Origin: Syntrophaceae bacterium
GTDB taxonomy: Bacteria > Desulfobacterota > Syntrophia > Syntrophales > UBA2192
Length of the DNA stretch: 64,000 nucleotides
NCBI GenBank assembly: GCA_013177795.1
Contig: JABLXY010000003.1
Coordinates: 765,578 to 829,577, forward strand
Reading direction: 5' to 3'
Shown: one piece after another, positions 9,705 through 20,005 of the stretch
How positions within the stretch are numbered: the first letter of the stretch is position 1
Layout of the letters: every line of letters starts with the position of its first letter
Notes under the pieces: generated by a model
The model's database searches: none
The model's input: only the letters and a program-made list of their open reading frames with translations
What the model was told of the DNA's origin: nothing
Made by a program: the position numbers and the translations under genes

Positions 9705-9775
9705 TTTCCCCCTTCCAGTCCCCTGACTTCGCCCTAAAGTTTCCCGGCCTTCTGACGATAAAACAGGTGCAGAAG

Positions 9776-9805
9776 TTGCACGTGATTTATATGTTGCTGT
9801 AGGAT
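9776..9805 (+). promoter_or_regulatory. Possible promoter of the chemotaxis operon
   Basis: TTGCAC (9776-9781) and TAGGAT (9800-9805) are separated by 18 bp and lie about 30 bases before the first gene of the operon. Both match sigma-70 hexamers only moderately. No clear sigma-28 or sigma-54 signature was found. Confidence 0.3.
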
Positions 9806-9836
9806 AGCGAGACAAGGCCGAACCGAGAGGTGCTTC

Positions 9837-10490
9837 ATGGCGAAGATGTTTTTTTCCACGTCCGAGGTGGCGGATCTCTTCAACGTCAACCGGGTGACCA
9901 TCTACCGCTGGGTCAAAGAGGGGATGGTGAAGGGATACAAGGTGGGCAAGCACCTCAAGATCCCGCTGGCGGAGGTCGAGCGGCTCAAGCGGGAGTTCGG
10001 CTTCGGCGACGTGTCGCTGGAGACGCTCCAGGGGGGCGAGACCGAGGCGGCAGGGGCCGGAAAAACCGCGGCCCGGGGCCCTTCCCTCAAGAAGCTCGTC
10101 ATGGTCATCGACGACGACGAGAACATCCTCACCTTCATCCAGAACGCCTTCGAGGGACTCGGCCTCAACCGGCACTGCAACCTCAAGACCTACGCCAACG
10201 GGCTCGAGGCGGTTCTGCACATCGGGGAGGAGAAGCCGGACCTCATCCTGCTGGACATCGTCATGCCCAACCTCAACGGTCTCGAGCTCGCCGAGAAGAT
10301 CCGCAAGATGCACCGGGACATCAAGATCATCATCCTGACGGGCTATCCCGAGTATCTCACGGAGGACGAGCGGGGCAAGTTCCTCGACTACATGACGAAG
10401 CCCGTCGATCTGAGAAAGCTCTACGAGACGATCGTCAAGGCCCTCGACATCCCCGCGGACAGGGCCAACGGCGCCCAGGCGCGCTCCTGA
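9837..10490 (+). CDS. MerR/excisionase-type HTH fused to a receiver domain
   Basis: This is a 217-residue protein. Residues 1-60 are a small winged HTH of the excisionase/MerR type (STSEVADLFNVNRVTIYRWV, then KGYKVGKHLKIPLAEVERL). Residues ~85-205 are a CheY-like receiver with the acidic pair DDDEN, the phospho-acceptor Asp in LILLDIVMPNLNGLEL, a Thr in IIILTGYPEY and the Lys in YMTKPVDL. HTH first and receiver second is the reverse of the common order. As first gene of the chemotaxis operon it may tie a DNA or scaffold interaction to CheA phosphorelay. The ATG at 9837 has GAGAGG upstream. Confidence 0.88.
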   Translation: MAKMFFSTSEVADLFNVNRVTIYRWVKEGMVKGYKVGKHLKIPLAEVERLKREFGFGDVSLETLQGGETEAAGAGKTAARGPSLKKLVMVIDDDENILTFIQNAFEGLGLNRHCNLKTYANGLEAVLHIGEEKPDLILLDIVMPNLNGLELAEKIRKMHRDIKIIILTGYPEYLTEDERGKFLDYMTKPVDLRKLYETIVKALDIPADRANGAQARS

Positions 10491-10589
10491 CGCCCTGCGG
10501 GGGTGAATGGAACGGGCAAACGGCGGCCCGGCCGGAACGGGTTTGGCATCGGGCTTATGATTCAGGAAGCACAGGGAGGCACTGAGGAC

Positions 10590-11105
10590 ATGCAGACGGA
10601 GATGACCGAACGGCAGGAACACACCGAGGCCGGCATACCGGCAAAGGAAGGGAAATACCTCACCTTCTCGCTGGCGGGCGAGGAGTACGGGATCGGGATT
10701 TTGAAGGTCAAGGAGATCATCGGGATGATGAACATCACCCCGGTTCCCCAGACCCCGGAGTTCGTCAAGGGGGTCATCAACCTCCGTGGGAAAGTCATCC
10801 CCGTCGTGGACCTGCGCCTCCGGTTCGGCCTGGAGGCCGCGGCCTACACGGAGCGCACCTGCATCATCGTCGTGGAGGTGGCGGGGGCCGGCGGCTCGGT
10901 CATGATGGGAATCGTCGTCGACGCCGTCTCGGAGGTGCTCAACATCCGGGGGGCCGACATCGAGAACACGCCCGCCTTCGGGGTGCGGCTCAACACGGAT
11001 TTCATCCTCGGGATGGCCAAGGCGGCAGGCGGCATCAAGATCCTGCTCGACATCGACAAGGTCCTCAGCAGCGAGGATCTCGTGGCGGTCCGCCGCGCGG
11101 CCTGA
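10590..11105 (+). CDS. cheW: CheW coupling protein
   Basis: The protein has 171 residues. The start at ATG 10590 is set by GGGAGG ten bases upstream; the frame opens earlier but without a site. After a short acidic leader, residues ~22-165 form a CheW SH3-like fold: YLTFSLAGEEYGIGILKVKE, then TPEFVKGVINLRGKVIPVVD (the conserved INLRG..IPV..L core). CheW links chemoreceptors to CheA. It is followed by the MCP gene after 30 bp, which supports one receptor array unit. Nothing is missing from the family core. Confidence 0.95.
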   Translation: MQTEMTERQEHTEAGIPAKEGKYLTFSLAGEEYGIGILKVKEIIGMMNITPVPQTPEFVKGVINLRGKVIPVVDLRLRFGLEAAAYTERTCIIVVEVAGAGGSVMMGIVVDAVSEVLNIRGADIENTPAFGVRLNTDFILGMAKAAGGIKILLDIDKVLSSEDLVAVRRAA

Positions 11106-11135
11106 GGGGTTCATTCGACGTCAAGGAGTAAACCT

Positions 11136-13031
11136 GTGAGAAACCTGTCTCTTTCCACCAAAATCATCGGTCTCGTTGTCGCCGCCGTGTTCACCGTCGG
11201 CCTCTGCGTGTTCGCGAGTTCCTATTATTTCGTCAACCAGGGTTTCAACGACCAGACGCAGCAGGACATCGGCAAGCTGGCCGACGCCGTGCAGATCCGC
11301 GTCGACGACATGGCGGCGAAGATGGCCGCCGTGGCGCAGCTGACGGCGGCCCGAAAGGACCTGGCCGAGGCGATCGTGAGGGGCGACACGGCCTTCGTAC
11401 AGAGCCTGGGCAGGGACGTCATGCGCGACTCGAAGGCCGGGGTCATCACGATCGCCGACAAGGACGGCAACGTGGTGGGCCGCGGCCACTCCGACAAGGC
11501 GGGCGACAGCGTCCTGAACCAGCCCAACGTGAAGAAGGCCCTCGCCGGCGAGGCCACCACCGGGATCGAGGAAGGCACGGTGGTGAAGTTCTCCCTCCGG
11601 GCGGGCGCCCCGGTGAAGCTCGGCGGCAAGGTCGTGGGTTCCGTCACCGCGGGCATCGACCTCACCCCGGCTAACCATGCCTTCGTCGAAGATATCAAGA
11701 AAATGTTCGACGTCGAGTGCACCCTCTTTCAGGGCGACACGCGCGTGACGACGACGATCATGAAGGACGGCCAGCGGGTCATCGGCACGAAGATGGACAA
11801 CCCGAAGGTCCTTGACGCGGTCCTCGCCAGGGGCCAGCGCTACCTGGACGTCAACCGGATCCTCGGGAAGGAGTACAACACGGCATACTGGCCCCTGAGG
11901 GACGCCTCGGGGAAGGTCATCGGCATGCTCTTCATCGGCAAGGACCGCTCCATCGTGGCCTCCACGGTGCGGAACACGGAACTTTCGGTCCTGGCGATCC
12001 TCGCAGTCGTCGGGGGCCTGATGGTGTTCGCCGGCATCCTCGTTGCGCGGTCGATCACCCGGCCCGTCAACCGCGCGATGGCCGGGCTGACCGAGGCGGC
12101 CGAGCAGGTCGTCTCGGCCTCGGGGCAGGTGGCCTCGGCGAGCCAGTCGCTGGCGGAGGGCGCCTCGGAGCAGGCCGCCTCGATCGAGGAGACCTCCTCG
12201 TCGCTCGAGGAGATGTCGTCGATGACCAAGCAGAACGCCGACAACGCCTCGACGGCCGACAAGCTCATGAAGGAGGCCAAGGGGATGGTCGAGCGGGCCA
12301 ACGGCTCGATGACGGAGCTCACCCAGTCGATGGAGGACATCTCGAGGGCCAGCGACGAGACCTCGAAGATCATCAAGACGATCGACGAGATTGCGTTCCA
12401 GACCAACCTGCTGGCGCTCAACGCGGCGGTGGAGGCGGCCCGGGCGGGCGAGGCGGGCGCGGGGTTTGCCGTGGTGGCCAACGAGGTCCGCAACCTGGCG
12501 ATGCGGGCGGCCGAGGCGGCCAAGAGCACCTCGGTGCTCATCGAGGGGACGGTCAAGAAGGTCAGGGAGGGCTCGGAGCTGGTGGAGCGGACCAACGCGG
12601 CCTTCGCGGAGGTCTCGAAGAGCGCGGAGAAAGTGGCGGGCCTGGTGGCGGAGATCGCGGCGGCTTCCCACGAGCAGGCCCAGGGGATCGACCAGATCAA
12701 CAAGGCCGTGGCGGAGATGGACAAGGTGACGCAGCGCACGGCGGCCAACGCCGAAGAGTCGGCCTCGGCCTCGGAGGAGATGAACGCCCAGGCCGAGCAG
12801 GTGAAGGAAATCGCCGCGGAGCTCGTACGCGTCATCGGCAGCGGAAGCTCGAAGGAATCAGGCAGCCGTCCGGGCGAGGCGGCAAACAAACCGGCATCCG
12901 GCTGGAAGGCCCCGCTCCTGGCGCGCCTGAAGGCACCCCGGGAGAAGGCACCCGCCGCGGCCGCTTGCCGCAAGACCCCGAAGCCCGAAGAGGTGATCCC
13001 CTTCGGCAAGGGCGACTTCAAGGATTTCTGA
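11136..13031 (+). CDS. Methyl-accepting chemotaxis protein, double-Cache-type sensor, reduced HAMP
   Basis: This is a 631-residue protein with GTG start and AAGGAG seven bases upstream. TM1 is at ~8-31, a periplasmic Cache-type sensor at ~32-280 ([20 protein letters not shown]; later [20 protein letters not shown]), and TM2 at ~284-306. [10 protein letters not shown] follows as the first HAMP helix, but the second HAMP helix is not visible and the chain runs straight into the signalling coiled coil. The conserved hairpin tip is intact ([33 protein letters not shown]). Gln/Glu-rich methylation helices are present. The tail [14 protein letters not shown] does not end in the NWETF-type CheR tether. 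Confidence 0.95.
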   Translation: MRNLSLSTKIIGLVVAAVFTVGLCVFASSYYFVNQGFNDQTQQDIGKLADAVQIRVDDMAAKMAAVAQLTAARKDLAEAIVRGDTAFVQSLGRDVMRDSKAGVITIADKDGNVVGRGHSDKAGDSVLNQPNVKKALAGEATTGIEEGTVVKFSLRAGAPVKLGGKVVGSVTAGIDLTPANHAFVEDIKKMFDVECTLFQGDTRVTTTIMKDGQRVIGTKMDNPKVLDAVLARGQRYLDVNRILGKEYNTAYWPLRDASGKVIGMLFIGKDRSIVASTVRNTELSVLAILAVVGGLMVFAGILVARSITRPVNRAMAGLTEAAEQVVSASGQVASASQSLAEGASEQAASIEETSSSLEEMSSMTKQNADNASTADKLMKEAKGMVERANGSMTELTQSMEDISRASDETSKIIKTIDEIAFQTNLLALNAAVEAARAGEAGAGFAVVANEVRNLAMRAAEAAKSTSVLIEGTVKKVREGSELVERTNAAFAEVSKSAEKVAGLVAEIAAASHEQAQGIDQINKAVAEMDKVTQRTAANAEESASASEEMNAQAEQVKEIAAELVRVIGSGSSKESGSRPGEAANKPASGWKAPLLARLKAPREKAPAAAACRKTPKPEEVIPFGKGDFKDF

Positions 13032-13134
13032 GTGAGGAATGCAGATCGCCTGTCCGGTTCGCCGGGGCCCGCCCCGAACGAGTCGAACGCGCCCGGCCTC
13101 GAGCCGGCGGACGGACGATAGAGAACAGAACCGC

Positions 13135-13956
13135 ATGACGCTCGAACTGCGCGACACGGAATTCGAAAAGATCAGCCGCCTCGTATACAGCCACTGCGGG
13201 ATCCACCTGCACGACGGAAAGAAGGAACTCGTCAAGGCAAGGCTCAGCAAGAGGATCCGGGAGGGGAACTTCAAGTCCTTCGCGGACTACTACGAGTACG
13301 TCAGGACCGGCGAGGGGACCGACGAGTTCATCGCCATGATCGACTCCCTCTCGACGAACCTGACGAGCTTCTTCCGGGAGGACGGCCATTTCCGGGCCCT
13401 GGCGCGGATCATCCCGGAACTTGTTCGCGAGCGGGCCCGTCGGGGCCGGCCTTGCATCCGCCTCTGGAGCGCCGGCTGCTCCTCCGGGGAGGAGCCCTAC
13501 ACGATGGCCATCACGGCCCTCGAGGCCTCCCAGGGCGCAGGGGCCGACATCCGCATCCTGGCCACCGACATCTCCACGCGGGTCCTCAGGAAGGCCGAGC
13601 AGGGCATCTACCCGGCGGACCGGGTCAAGACCGTCCCGCCCGACCTGCTGCGGAAGTATTTCCAGGTGGGCCAGGGCAACTGGGCGGGCCATTACCGCGT
13701 GAAGAGGGACGTGCGGGACCTCGTGCGCTTCGAGCGCTTCAACCTCATGGAGCCGTTGCCCGCGGGAGACCCCTTCGACGTGATCTTCTGCCGCAACGTG
13801 ATGATCTACTTCGACAAGAAAACCCAGGAGGGCCTGGTGAACCGCTTCCACGGCCGTCTGGCCAAGGGCGGCTACCTCTTCATCGGCCACTCCGAGAGCC
13901 TCACGGGGCTCAACCATGCGTTCCAGTACCTGGAACCCAGCGTGTACCGGAAATAG
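13135..13956 (+). CDS. cheR: CheR chemoreceptor methyltransferase
   Basis: This is a 273-residue protein. An N-terminal helical domain (FEKISRLVYSHCGIHLHDGK) is followed by the SAM domain with STNLTSFFRE, LWSAGCSSGEEPYTMA (SAM motif), ILATDIS and VIFCRNVMIYFD, all standard for CheR. It methylates receptor glutamates for adaptation and is opposed by CheB, coded at 16285. The frame is open further upstream to 13039, but family alignment starts at this ATG. No TPR extension is present. It is followed by cheD after 6 bp. Confidence 0.96.
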   Translation: MTLELRDTEFEKISRLVYSHCGIHLHDGKKELVKARLSKRIREGNFKSFADYYEYVRTGEGTDEFIAMIDSLSTNLTSFFREDGHFRALARIIPELVRERARRGRPCIRLWSAGCSSGEEPYTMAITALEASQGAGADIRILATDISTRVLRKAEQGIYPADRVKTVPPDLLRKYFQVGQGNWAGHYRVKRDVRDLVRFERFNLMEPLPAGDPFDVIFCRNVMIYFDKKTQEGLVNRFHGRLAKGGYLFIGHSESLTGLNHAFQYLEPSVYRK

Positions 13957-13962
13957 GCGGGC

Positions 13963-14445
13963 ATGGCGGAACTCGTCGTCGGCATATCGGACCTCAAGGT
14001 CACCAACAACCCCGCGGACTCCATGGTCACCTATGCCCTGGGGTCCTGCATCGCCGTGGCCGTCTACGACCCGGCGGTAAAGGTGGGGGGGCTGCTGCAC
14101 TTCATGCTCCCCGACTCGAGCCTGGATGCCGAAAAGGCCCGGGAGACGCCCGGCATGTTCGCCGACACGGGCATCCCGCTGCTGTTCAAGTCCTGCTACA
14201 AGCTCGGGGCGGACAAGAAACGGATGATCGTCAAGGTGGCGGGGGGGGCCAGCATCCTCGACGACTCGAACTTCTTCCGGATCGGGCAGAAGAACATCAT
14301 GGCCATGCGGAAGCTCTTCTGGAACAACAACGTCCTGATCGACGCGGAGGACACGGGCAAGAACGTCAACCGCACGGTGCGGCTCGACGTGGGCACGGGC
14401 AAGGTCTGGGTCAAGCGGGCGGGCGGCCCGCCGGAGGAGCTATGA
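13963..14445 (+). CDS. cheD: CheD chemoreceptor glutamine deamidase
   Basis: This is a 160-residue protein of standard CheD length. Motifs are YALGSCIAVAVYDP (with the catalytic Cys), GLLHFMLPDS (the catalytic His) and VKVAGGASIL. CheD deamidates receptor Gln and, in Bacillus and Thermotoga, interacts with the CheY-P phosphatase CheC. Here its partners would be the two CheX-like proteins at 15718 and 20006, since no CheC or CheZ is visible. Its stop overlaps the start of the HDOD gene (ATGA), which indicates translational coupling. Confidence 0.95.
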   Translation: MAELVVGISDLKVTNNPADSMVTYALGSCIAVAVYDPAVKVGGLLHFMLPDSSLDAEKARETPGMFADTGIPLLFKSCYKLGADKKRMIVKVAGGASILDDSNFFRIGQKNIMAMRKLFWNNNVLIDAEDTGKNVNRTVRLDVGTGKVWVKRAGGPPEEL

Positions 14446-15314
14446 AGCTCGACAAGCGCATCCTGCAGTCCATCCGGGCGCTGCCGCCCTTCCCGGCGAC
14501 GGTCCGGAAGGTCATGGCCCTGGCGGGCGACCCCGATTCGTCGCACACGGAGCTGGCCGCCGTGATCCGCCTCGACCAGGCCATAACGGCGAACGTCCTG
14601 CGGATCTGCAACTCCGCCTTCTTCGGCCTGCGCCGCCCCGTGGACAACGTGGGCGACGCCATCCTGCACATGGGCAAGAAGAACGTCCTGCGCGCCGTCA
14701 TGGCCGCGGGGCTGTCGCGCTATTTCCGGACCGCCCGGGGCTACGACGTCGGGGGGCGCGACCTCTGGGAGCACGCCGTCGCGGTGGCGCTCATGTCCCA
14801 GATCTGCGCCGCGAGAATCTCGATCCCCGACGACCCGCGGCTCTTCACGGCGGGTGTGCTGCACGACATCGGGAAGATGGTGATGGGCGAGTTCGTGCAC
14901 GAGGCGTGGCAGAGGATCCGGGCTCTGAGGGAGGGGCAGGGGTACTCCTTCCTGGAGGCCGAGGAGGAAGTCCTCGGCGTCAACCACGCGGCGCTGGGAG
15001 GCGAGATCGCTCTGATGTGGAAGTTCCCCGACGAGATCCTCAAGGCCATCGCCTTCCACCACAGGCCGGACCAGCTGGCCAGCGGGGACACCGTGCCCTG
15101 GGTCGTCTACCTGTCGAACCAGGCCTGCCACGTCATGGGGATCGGCGTGGGCACCGATGCGCTGGCCTACCGTGCCGTGGGGGACGTGGCCGGGCGGTTT
15201 GGCATCAAGCAGCGGGATCTCGAGGACATGATGGCCCGGCTGCACCACAGCATGCGGGAAGCCCGCGAACTGGTCAGCATCGTGCCGGGGCCCGGCCGAA
15301 ACGGGGATGCCTGA
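14442..15314 (+). CDS. HDOD-domain signalling protein
   Basis: The protein has 290 residues. An HDOD domain fills ~5-210: LPPFPATVRKVMALAGDPDS, then RICNSAFFGLRRPVDNVGDA, then LFTAGVLHDIGKMVMGEF and the late HHRPDQLA. HDOD is related to HD hydrolases. Here some HD residues survive (LHDIGK), so loss of hydrolase activity should not be assumed. Such proteins often sit in chemotaxis or motility operons of Deltaproteobacteria and are thought to relay signals. It overlaps cheD by four bases and is followed 12 bp later by a cheY. Confidence 0.9.
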   Translation: MKLDKRILQSIRALPPFPATVRKVMALAGDPDSSHTELAAVIRLDQAITANVLRICNSAFFGLRRPVDNVGDAILHMGKKNVLRAVMAAGLSRYFRTARGYDVGGRDLWEHAVAVALMSQICAARISIPDDPRLFTAGVLHDIGKMVMGEFVHEAWQRIRALREGQGYSFLEAEEEVLGVNHAALGGEIALMWKFPDEILKAIAFHHRPDQLASGDTVPWVVYLSNQACHVMGIGVGTDALAYRAVGDVAGRFGIKQRDLEDMMARLHHSMREARELVSIVPGPGRNGDA

Positions 15315-15326
15315 ACGGAGGGAGCG

Positions 15327-15758
15327 ATGTCGTTCAATCTGCTCATCGTCGATGATTCGAGCTCGATGCGGTCCGTCGTGAAGAAGATCGTCGGCCTGTC
15401 GGGCATCGGGGTCAACCGGCTTCTCGAGGCGGAAAACGGGCGCAGGGCCCTCGAGATCCTCGGGGACAACTGGGTGGATGCCGTCATGCTCGACATCAAC
15501 ATGCCGGAGATGAACGGCCTCGAGCTTCTCCGGAAGATGAGCGAGGACGACCTCCTGAAGAACATCCCCGTGGTCATGATGAGCACGGAGGCCAGCGACG
15601 CCCACGTGAAAACCGCCCTCGAGCTGGGGGCCAGGGGATTCATCCGGAAACCCTTCCTGCCCGAGGACGTCAGGAGGATGCTCCTCGGGGTGCTCGGGTT
15701 TGACGAAAAGGGGGACTATGGAGAGCGTGAAAGAGATCTTGGCGGAGTCGATTTTTGA
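15327..15758 (+). CDS. CheY-like response regulator
   Basis: This is a 143-residue single receiver domain with the acid pair and helix LLIVDDSSSMRSVVKKIVGL, the phospho-acceptor in AVMLDINMPEMNGLEL, the switch Thr/Ser region MMSTEAS and the Lys in FIRKPF. A ~20-residue charged tail is unusual for CheY and overlaps the following gene by 41 bp. It is a likely CheA target, distinct from the second CheY at 19592. The pair suggests one output and one phosphate sink, which is inference. Confidence 0.93.
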   Translation: MSFNLLIVDDSSSMRSVVKKIVGLSGIGVNRLLEAENGRRALEILGDNWVDAVMLDINMPEMNGLELLRKMSEDDLLKNIPVVMMSTEASDAHVKTALELGARGFIRKPFLPEDVRRMLLGVLGFDEKGDYGERERDLGGVDF

Positions 15759-16146
15759 GGTCTTCGAGAGGATGTTCTTCATCTTTCTCGAGCCCGGGGG
15801 CGCCGCCCCGGTCCATGACTGCGAGGCCGCGATCCGCTTCGACGGGCCGCGGCGGGGGGCGATGCGCATCCTGATGACCCGCCCTGTGGCCCGGCTCATG
15901 GTCCGCAACATGCTCGGCCTCGACAACGGGGACGTGACGGAGCCGCACGTGGCGGATTGCGTCAGGGAGGCCGCAAACATGGTCTGCGGGAATTTCCTCG
16001 TCCACTGGGACGCCTCGAAGAAATTCACGATGTCGCTGCCGGAGTTCTCGGCGCGGCCGGGTCAGGCGCCGATCCCCGATGACGCCGTGTCCTTCGATTT
16101 TGACTGCGAGGCGGGGAAGATGAGGGTGGTGCTCGAGATGGAGGCG

Positions 16147-16149
<3 letters not shown>
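15718..16149 (+). CDS. CheX/CheC-type phosphatase-like protein
   Basis: The protein has 143 residues from ATG 15718; the open frame begins earlier, but AAAAGGGGG directly precedes this ATG. The fold signature is that of CheX: an N-terminal helix, central strands, and a helix with the E..N pair in CVREAANMVCGNFLVHW, where Glu and Asn form the phosphatase site in characterised CheX proteins. It probably dephosphorylates CheY-P. It overlaps the cheY at 15327 and precedes cheB. A second CheX-like protein closes the operon at 20006. Confidence 0.8.
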
Positions 16150-17316
<1,167 letters not shown>

Positions 17317-17317
17317 C

Positions 17318-19516
17318 ATGGATCATGCTGAACTGAGACGCGAGATCGACGACATGGCGTCGAACTTCCTCTTCCTGGAGAAGAGGGAGATCGACATCCC
17401 GACGGCGGGACAGTTCCTGAACCAGCTCGAAGCGGTCATGGGGCATGCGGAGAGCCTCGGGGTGCCCGAGGCCCGGCGGCTGGCGGGCGGCCTGAGTCAG
17501 CTCCTCGAGAAGGTGGTCCTCGAGTCCGTCGACGCCGCCGCGGGGTTCGGGCTGTTCGAGCGCGGCATCGTGCTGCTGCAGTCCGTGGCCGACGGCTACT
17601 GCAACGCGGGGCGCTACGACGGGAGCATCGAGGGGTTCATGGCGGAGCTCGCCGCTGGCCTGGGCATGCCCCCGGAGGCCGCAGCCGCCGAGACGGCGGC
17701 GCCGGCCTCCGCGGAGACGGCCCCCGAGAGCCCACCGGCGGCCGGAAAGGACCGGGTCCAGGACGAGGCACTGCTGCGCGATTTCATCACCGAGGGGCTC
17801 GAGTACATCGGCGAGATCGAGGTGAACATCCTCAACCTCGAGCAGGAACCCGAAAACAAGGACTACATCAACGCCATCTTCCGGCCGTTCCACTCCATCA
17901 AGGGCGTGGCCAGCTTCCTGAACCTCGTCGACATCCGCACGCTGGCCCATGACCTCGAGACGCTCCTGGACAAGGCGAGAAACGAGGCCCTGCCCGTCAC
18001 GCCGGAACTCATCGACCTCATCCTCGACGGCTCGGACACCCTGAAGGCCATGATCGGCCAGCTGCGCGACGCGCTCGAGGGCCGGGAGGCCACGGAGGTG
18101 ATCGACACTTCCGACCTCGTCCGGCGCATCAAGCTCGCCGAGCAGGGCGCCGACCAGCCGAAGCAGCCCAAGAAGCTCGGGGCCATCCTCGTCGAGGAGG
18201 GGGTCATCAACGAGGAAGAGCTGCAGGCGGCCCTGGAGCGCTCCCAGATCCCTCCGCCCCGCAAGCTCGGCCAGACGCTCATCGCCGAGGGGATCGCCTC
18301 GCCGAAGGACGTCTCCCGCGCGCTGCGCAAGCAGGCCCAGCAGGTGACGGACTCCAACACGATCCGCGTGGACATCAAGAAGCTCGACGACCTCATCGAC
18401 ATGGTGGGCGAGCTCGTCATCACGCAGTCCATGATCCGGCAGAGCGAAACCCTCCTGACCCTCGGCGACCGGAAGCTCGTGCGGGACATCTCGCAGCTCG
18501 CGAGCATCACCTCCGAGCTGCAGCGCTCCTCCACGGTCCTGCGCATGGTGCCCATCAAGCAGACCTTCCAGCGCATGGCGAGGCTCGTGCGGGACCTCTC
18601 GAAGAACTCGGGCAAGCTCATCAACGTCGTCACGGTGGGCGAGGACACGGAGATCGACCGCAACATGGTCGACGAGATCTACAACCCGCTCGTCCACATG
18701 ATCCGCAATGCCGTGGACCACGGGATGGAGATGCCCGAGGACCGCATCCGGGCGGGCAAGCCCGAGCGCGGCACGATCAAGCTCAAGGCCTTCCACCGCG
18801 GCGGCAACATCGTCATCGAGATCTCCGACGACGGCCGGGGCCTCAACCGGGAGAAGATCCGCGAGAAGGCCCTCAAGAACGGGCTCATCGGCCCCTCGGA
18901 TGCCCTGACGGACCAGGAGATCCACCGGCTCATTTTGCTGCCCGGCTTCTCGACGGCCGAGAAGATCACCGACATCTCGGGCCGGGGCGTCGGGATGGAC
19001 GTCGTCAAGCAGGCCGTGGAGAAGCTCCGCGGCAAGATGGACATCCAGAGCGCCGAGGGGAAGGGGACGACCTTCGTCACGGCCTTCCCGCTCACCATGG
19101 CCATCATCGACGGCATGATCGTCAAGGTCGGCAGCGAGCGCTACATCCTGCCCACGGTGGCCATCCGGCAGCTCATCCGCCCCGACCGGGCGGCCTACAA
19201 CTGCATCGTCGGCGAGGCGGAGACGATCAACGTCATGGGGCGCCTGCTGCCGCTGGTTCGCCTGCACCGGCTCTTCGACATCGAGCCCGTGCACCGGAAC
19301 CCCTGGGAGGCCACTCTGGTCGTGATGGAGGGCGAGAAGCGCGCGAAGTGCCTGCTCGTCGACGAGATCCTCGGCAAGGAGGAGGTCGTGATCAAGAACC
19401 TGGGCGAGAGCCTCAAGCGCATCAAGGGGGTCTCCGGCGGCGCCATCCTCGGCGACGGCAACGTGGGCCTGATCCTCGACCCCGAGGGCCTTTTCGAGAT
19501 GGCCGAAGCGAACTGA
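17318..19516 (+). CDS. cheA: CheA histidine kinase with an inserted GspE-N/MshEN-like module
   Basis: The protein has 732 residues. Residues 1-112 are helical and look like an HPt fold without the His. P1 is at ~148-255 with the phospho-acceptor His192 in PFHSIKGVASFLNL. Where a P2 domain is expected, residues 286-340 hold two repeats, KLGAILVEEGVINEEELQAA and KLGQTLIAEGIASPKDVSRA. These match the GspE-N/MshEN pattern, a known c-di-GMP-binding fold in MshE-type ATPases. Then come dimerisation (~350-400), the ATPase with HMIRNAVDHGME, ISDDGRGLN and GRGVGMDVVK, and a CheW-like domain (~590-732). All catalytic motifs are intact. The gene starts two bases after cheB. Confidence 0.95.
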   Translation: MDHAELRREIDDMASNFLFLEKREIDIPTAGQFLNQLEAVMGHAESLGVPEARRLAGGLSQLLEKVVLESVDAAAGFGLFERGIVLLQSVADGYCNAGRYDGSIEGFMAELAAGLGMPPEAAAAETAAPASAETAPESPPAAGKDRVQDEALLRDFITEGLEYIGEIEVNILNLEQEPENKDYINAIFRPFHSIKGVASFLNLVDIRTLAHDLETLLDKARNEALPVTPELIDLILDGSDTLKAMIGQLRDALEGREATEVIDTSDLVRRIKLAEQGADQPKQPKKLGAILVEEGVINEEELQAALERSQIPPPRKLGQTLIAEGIASPKDVSRALRKQAQQVTDSNTIRVDIKKLDDLIDMVGELVITQSMIRQSETLLTLGDRKLVRDISQLASITSELQRSSTVLRMVPIKQTFQRMARLVRDLSKNSGKLINVVTVGEDTEIDRNMVDEIYNPLVHMIRNAVDHGMEMPEDRIRAGKPERGTIKLKAFHRGGNIVIEISDDGRGLNREKIREKALKNGLIGPSDALTDQEIHRLILLPGFSTAEKITDISGRGVGMDVVKQAVEKLRGKMDIQSAEGKGTTFVTAFPLTMAIIDGMIVKVGSERYILPTVAIRQLIRPDRAAYNCIVGEAETINVMGRLLPLVRLHRLFDIEPVHRNPWEATLVVMEGEKRAKCLLVDEILGKEEVVIKNLGESLKRIKGVSGGAILGDGNVGLILDPEGLFEMAEAN

Positions 19517-19591
19517 CGCCCGCGGGCCCGGTACGCAGCGCGGCAGGGATGCGCGGATTCGGAGAAAACAAACCTGATTGCGGGGGAAACT

Positions 19592-19984
19592 ATGAGCGTG
19601 GACAAGAATCTCAAGATCCTCATCGTCGATGACTTCGCCACCATGCGGAAGGTCATCCGGAACCTGCTCAAGCAGGGCGGCTTCGAGAACATCGTGGAAG
19701 CCGAGGACGGGGCGGCGGCCCTCAGGGTCCTGAAGTCCCAGCCGGTCGACTTCATCATCTCCGACTGGAACATGCCGAACATGAGCGGGCTCGATCTGCT
19801 CAAGGCCGTGCGGGCGGACGACGAGCTCAAGGCGCTGCCGTTCCTGATGGTGACGGCAGAGGCCCTGAAGGACAACGTGGTGGCGGCCGTCAAGGCGGGG
19901 GTGAGCAACTACATCGTGAAGCCCTTCACCGCCGAGGTGCTCAACGAGAAGATCGAGAAGATCGTCAAGAGCCTCGCGGCGTAA
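19592..19984 (+). CDS. cheY: CheY response regulator
   Basis: This is a 130-residue canonical Che[21 protein letters not shown], phospho-Asp in [17 protein letters not shown], Thr in LMVTAEA and Lys in YIVKPF. It matches flagellar CheY more closely than the paralogue at 15327 and is the likely main output of the CheA coded just upstream. It is followed by a CheX-type gene 21 bp later, an arrangement that puts signal and signal termination together. Confidence 0.96.
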   Translation: MSVDKNLKILIVDDFATMRKVIRNLLKQGGFENIVEAEDGAAALRVLKSQPVDFIISDWNMPNMSGLDLLKAVRADDELKALPFLMVTAEALKDNVVAAVKAGVSNYIVKPFTAEVLNEKIEKIVKSLAA

Positions 19985-20005
19985 ACCGGCAAAGGACCAA
20001 TCCCC

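Noticed and set aside
9684-12671. Two long minus-strand open frames opposite cheW and the chemoreceptor gene
   Set aside because: Same shadow effect; no ribosome sites, no domains.
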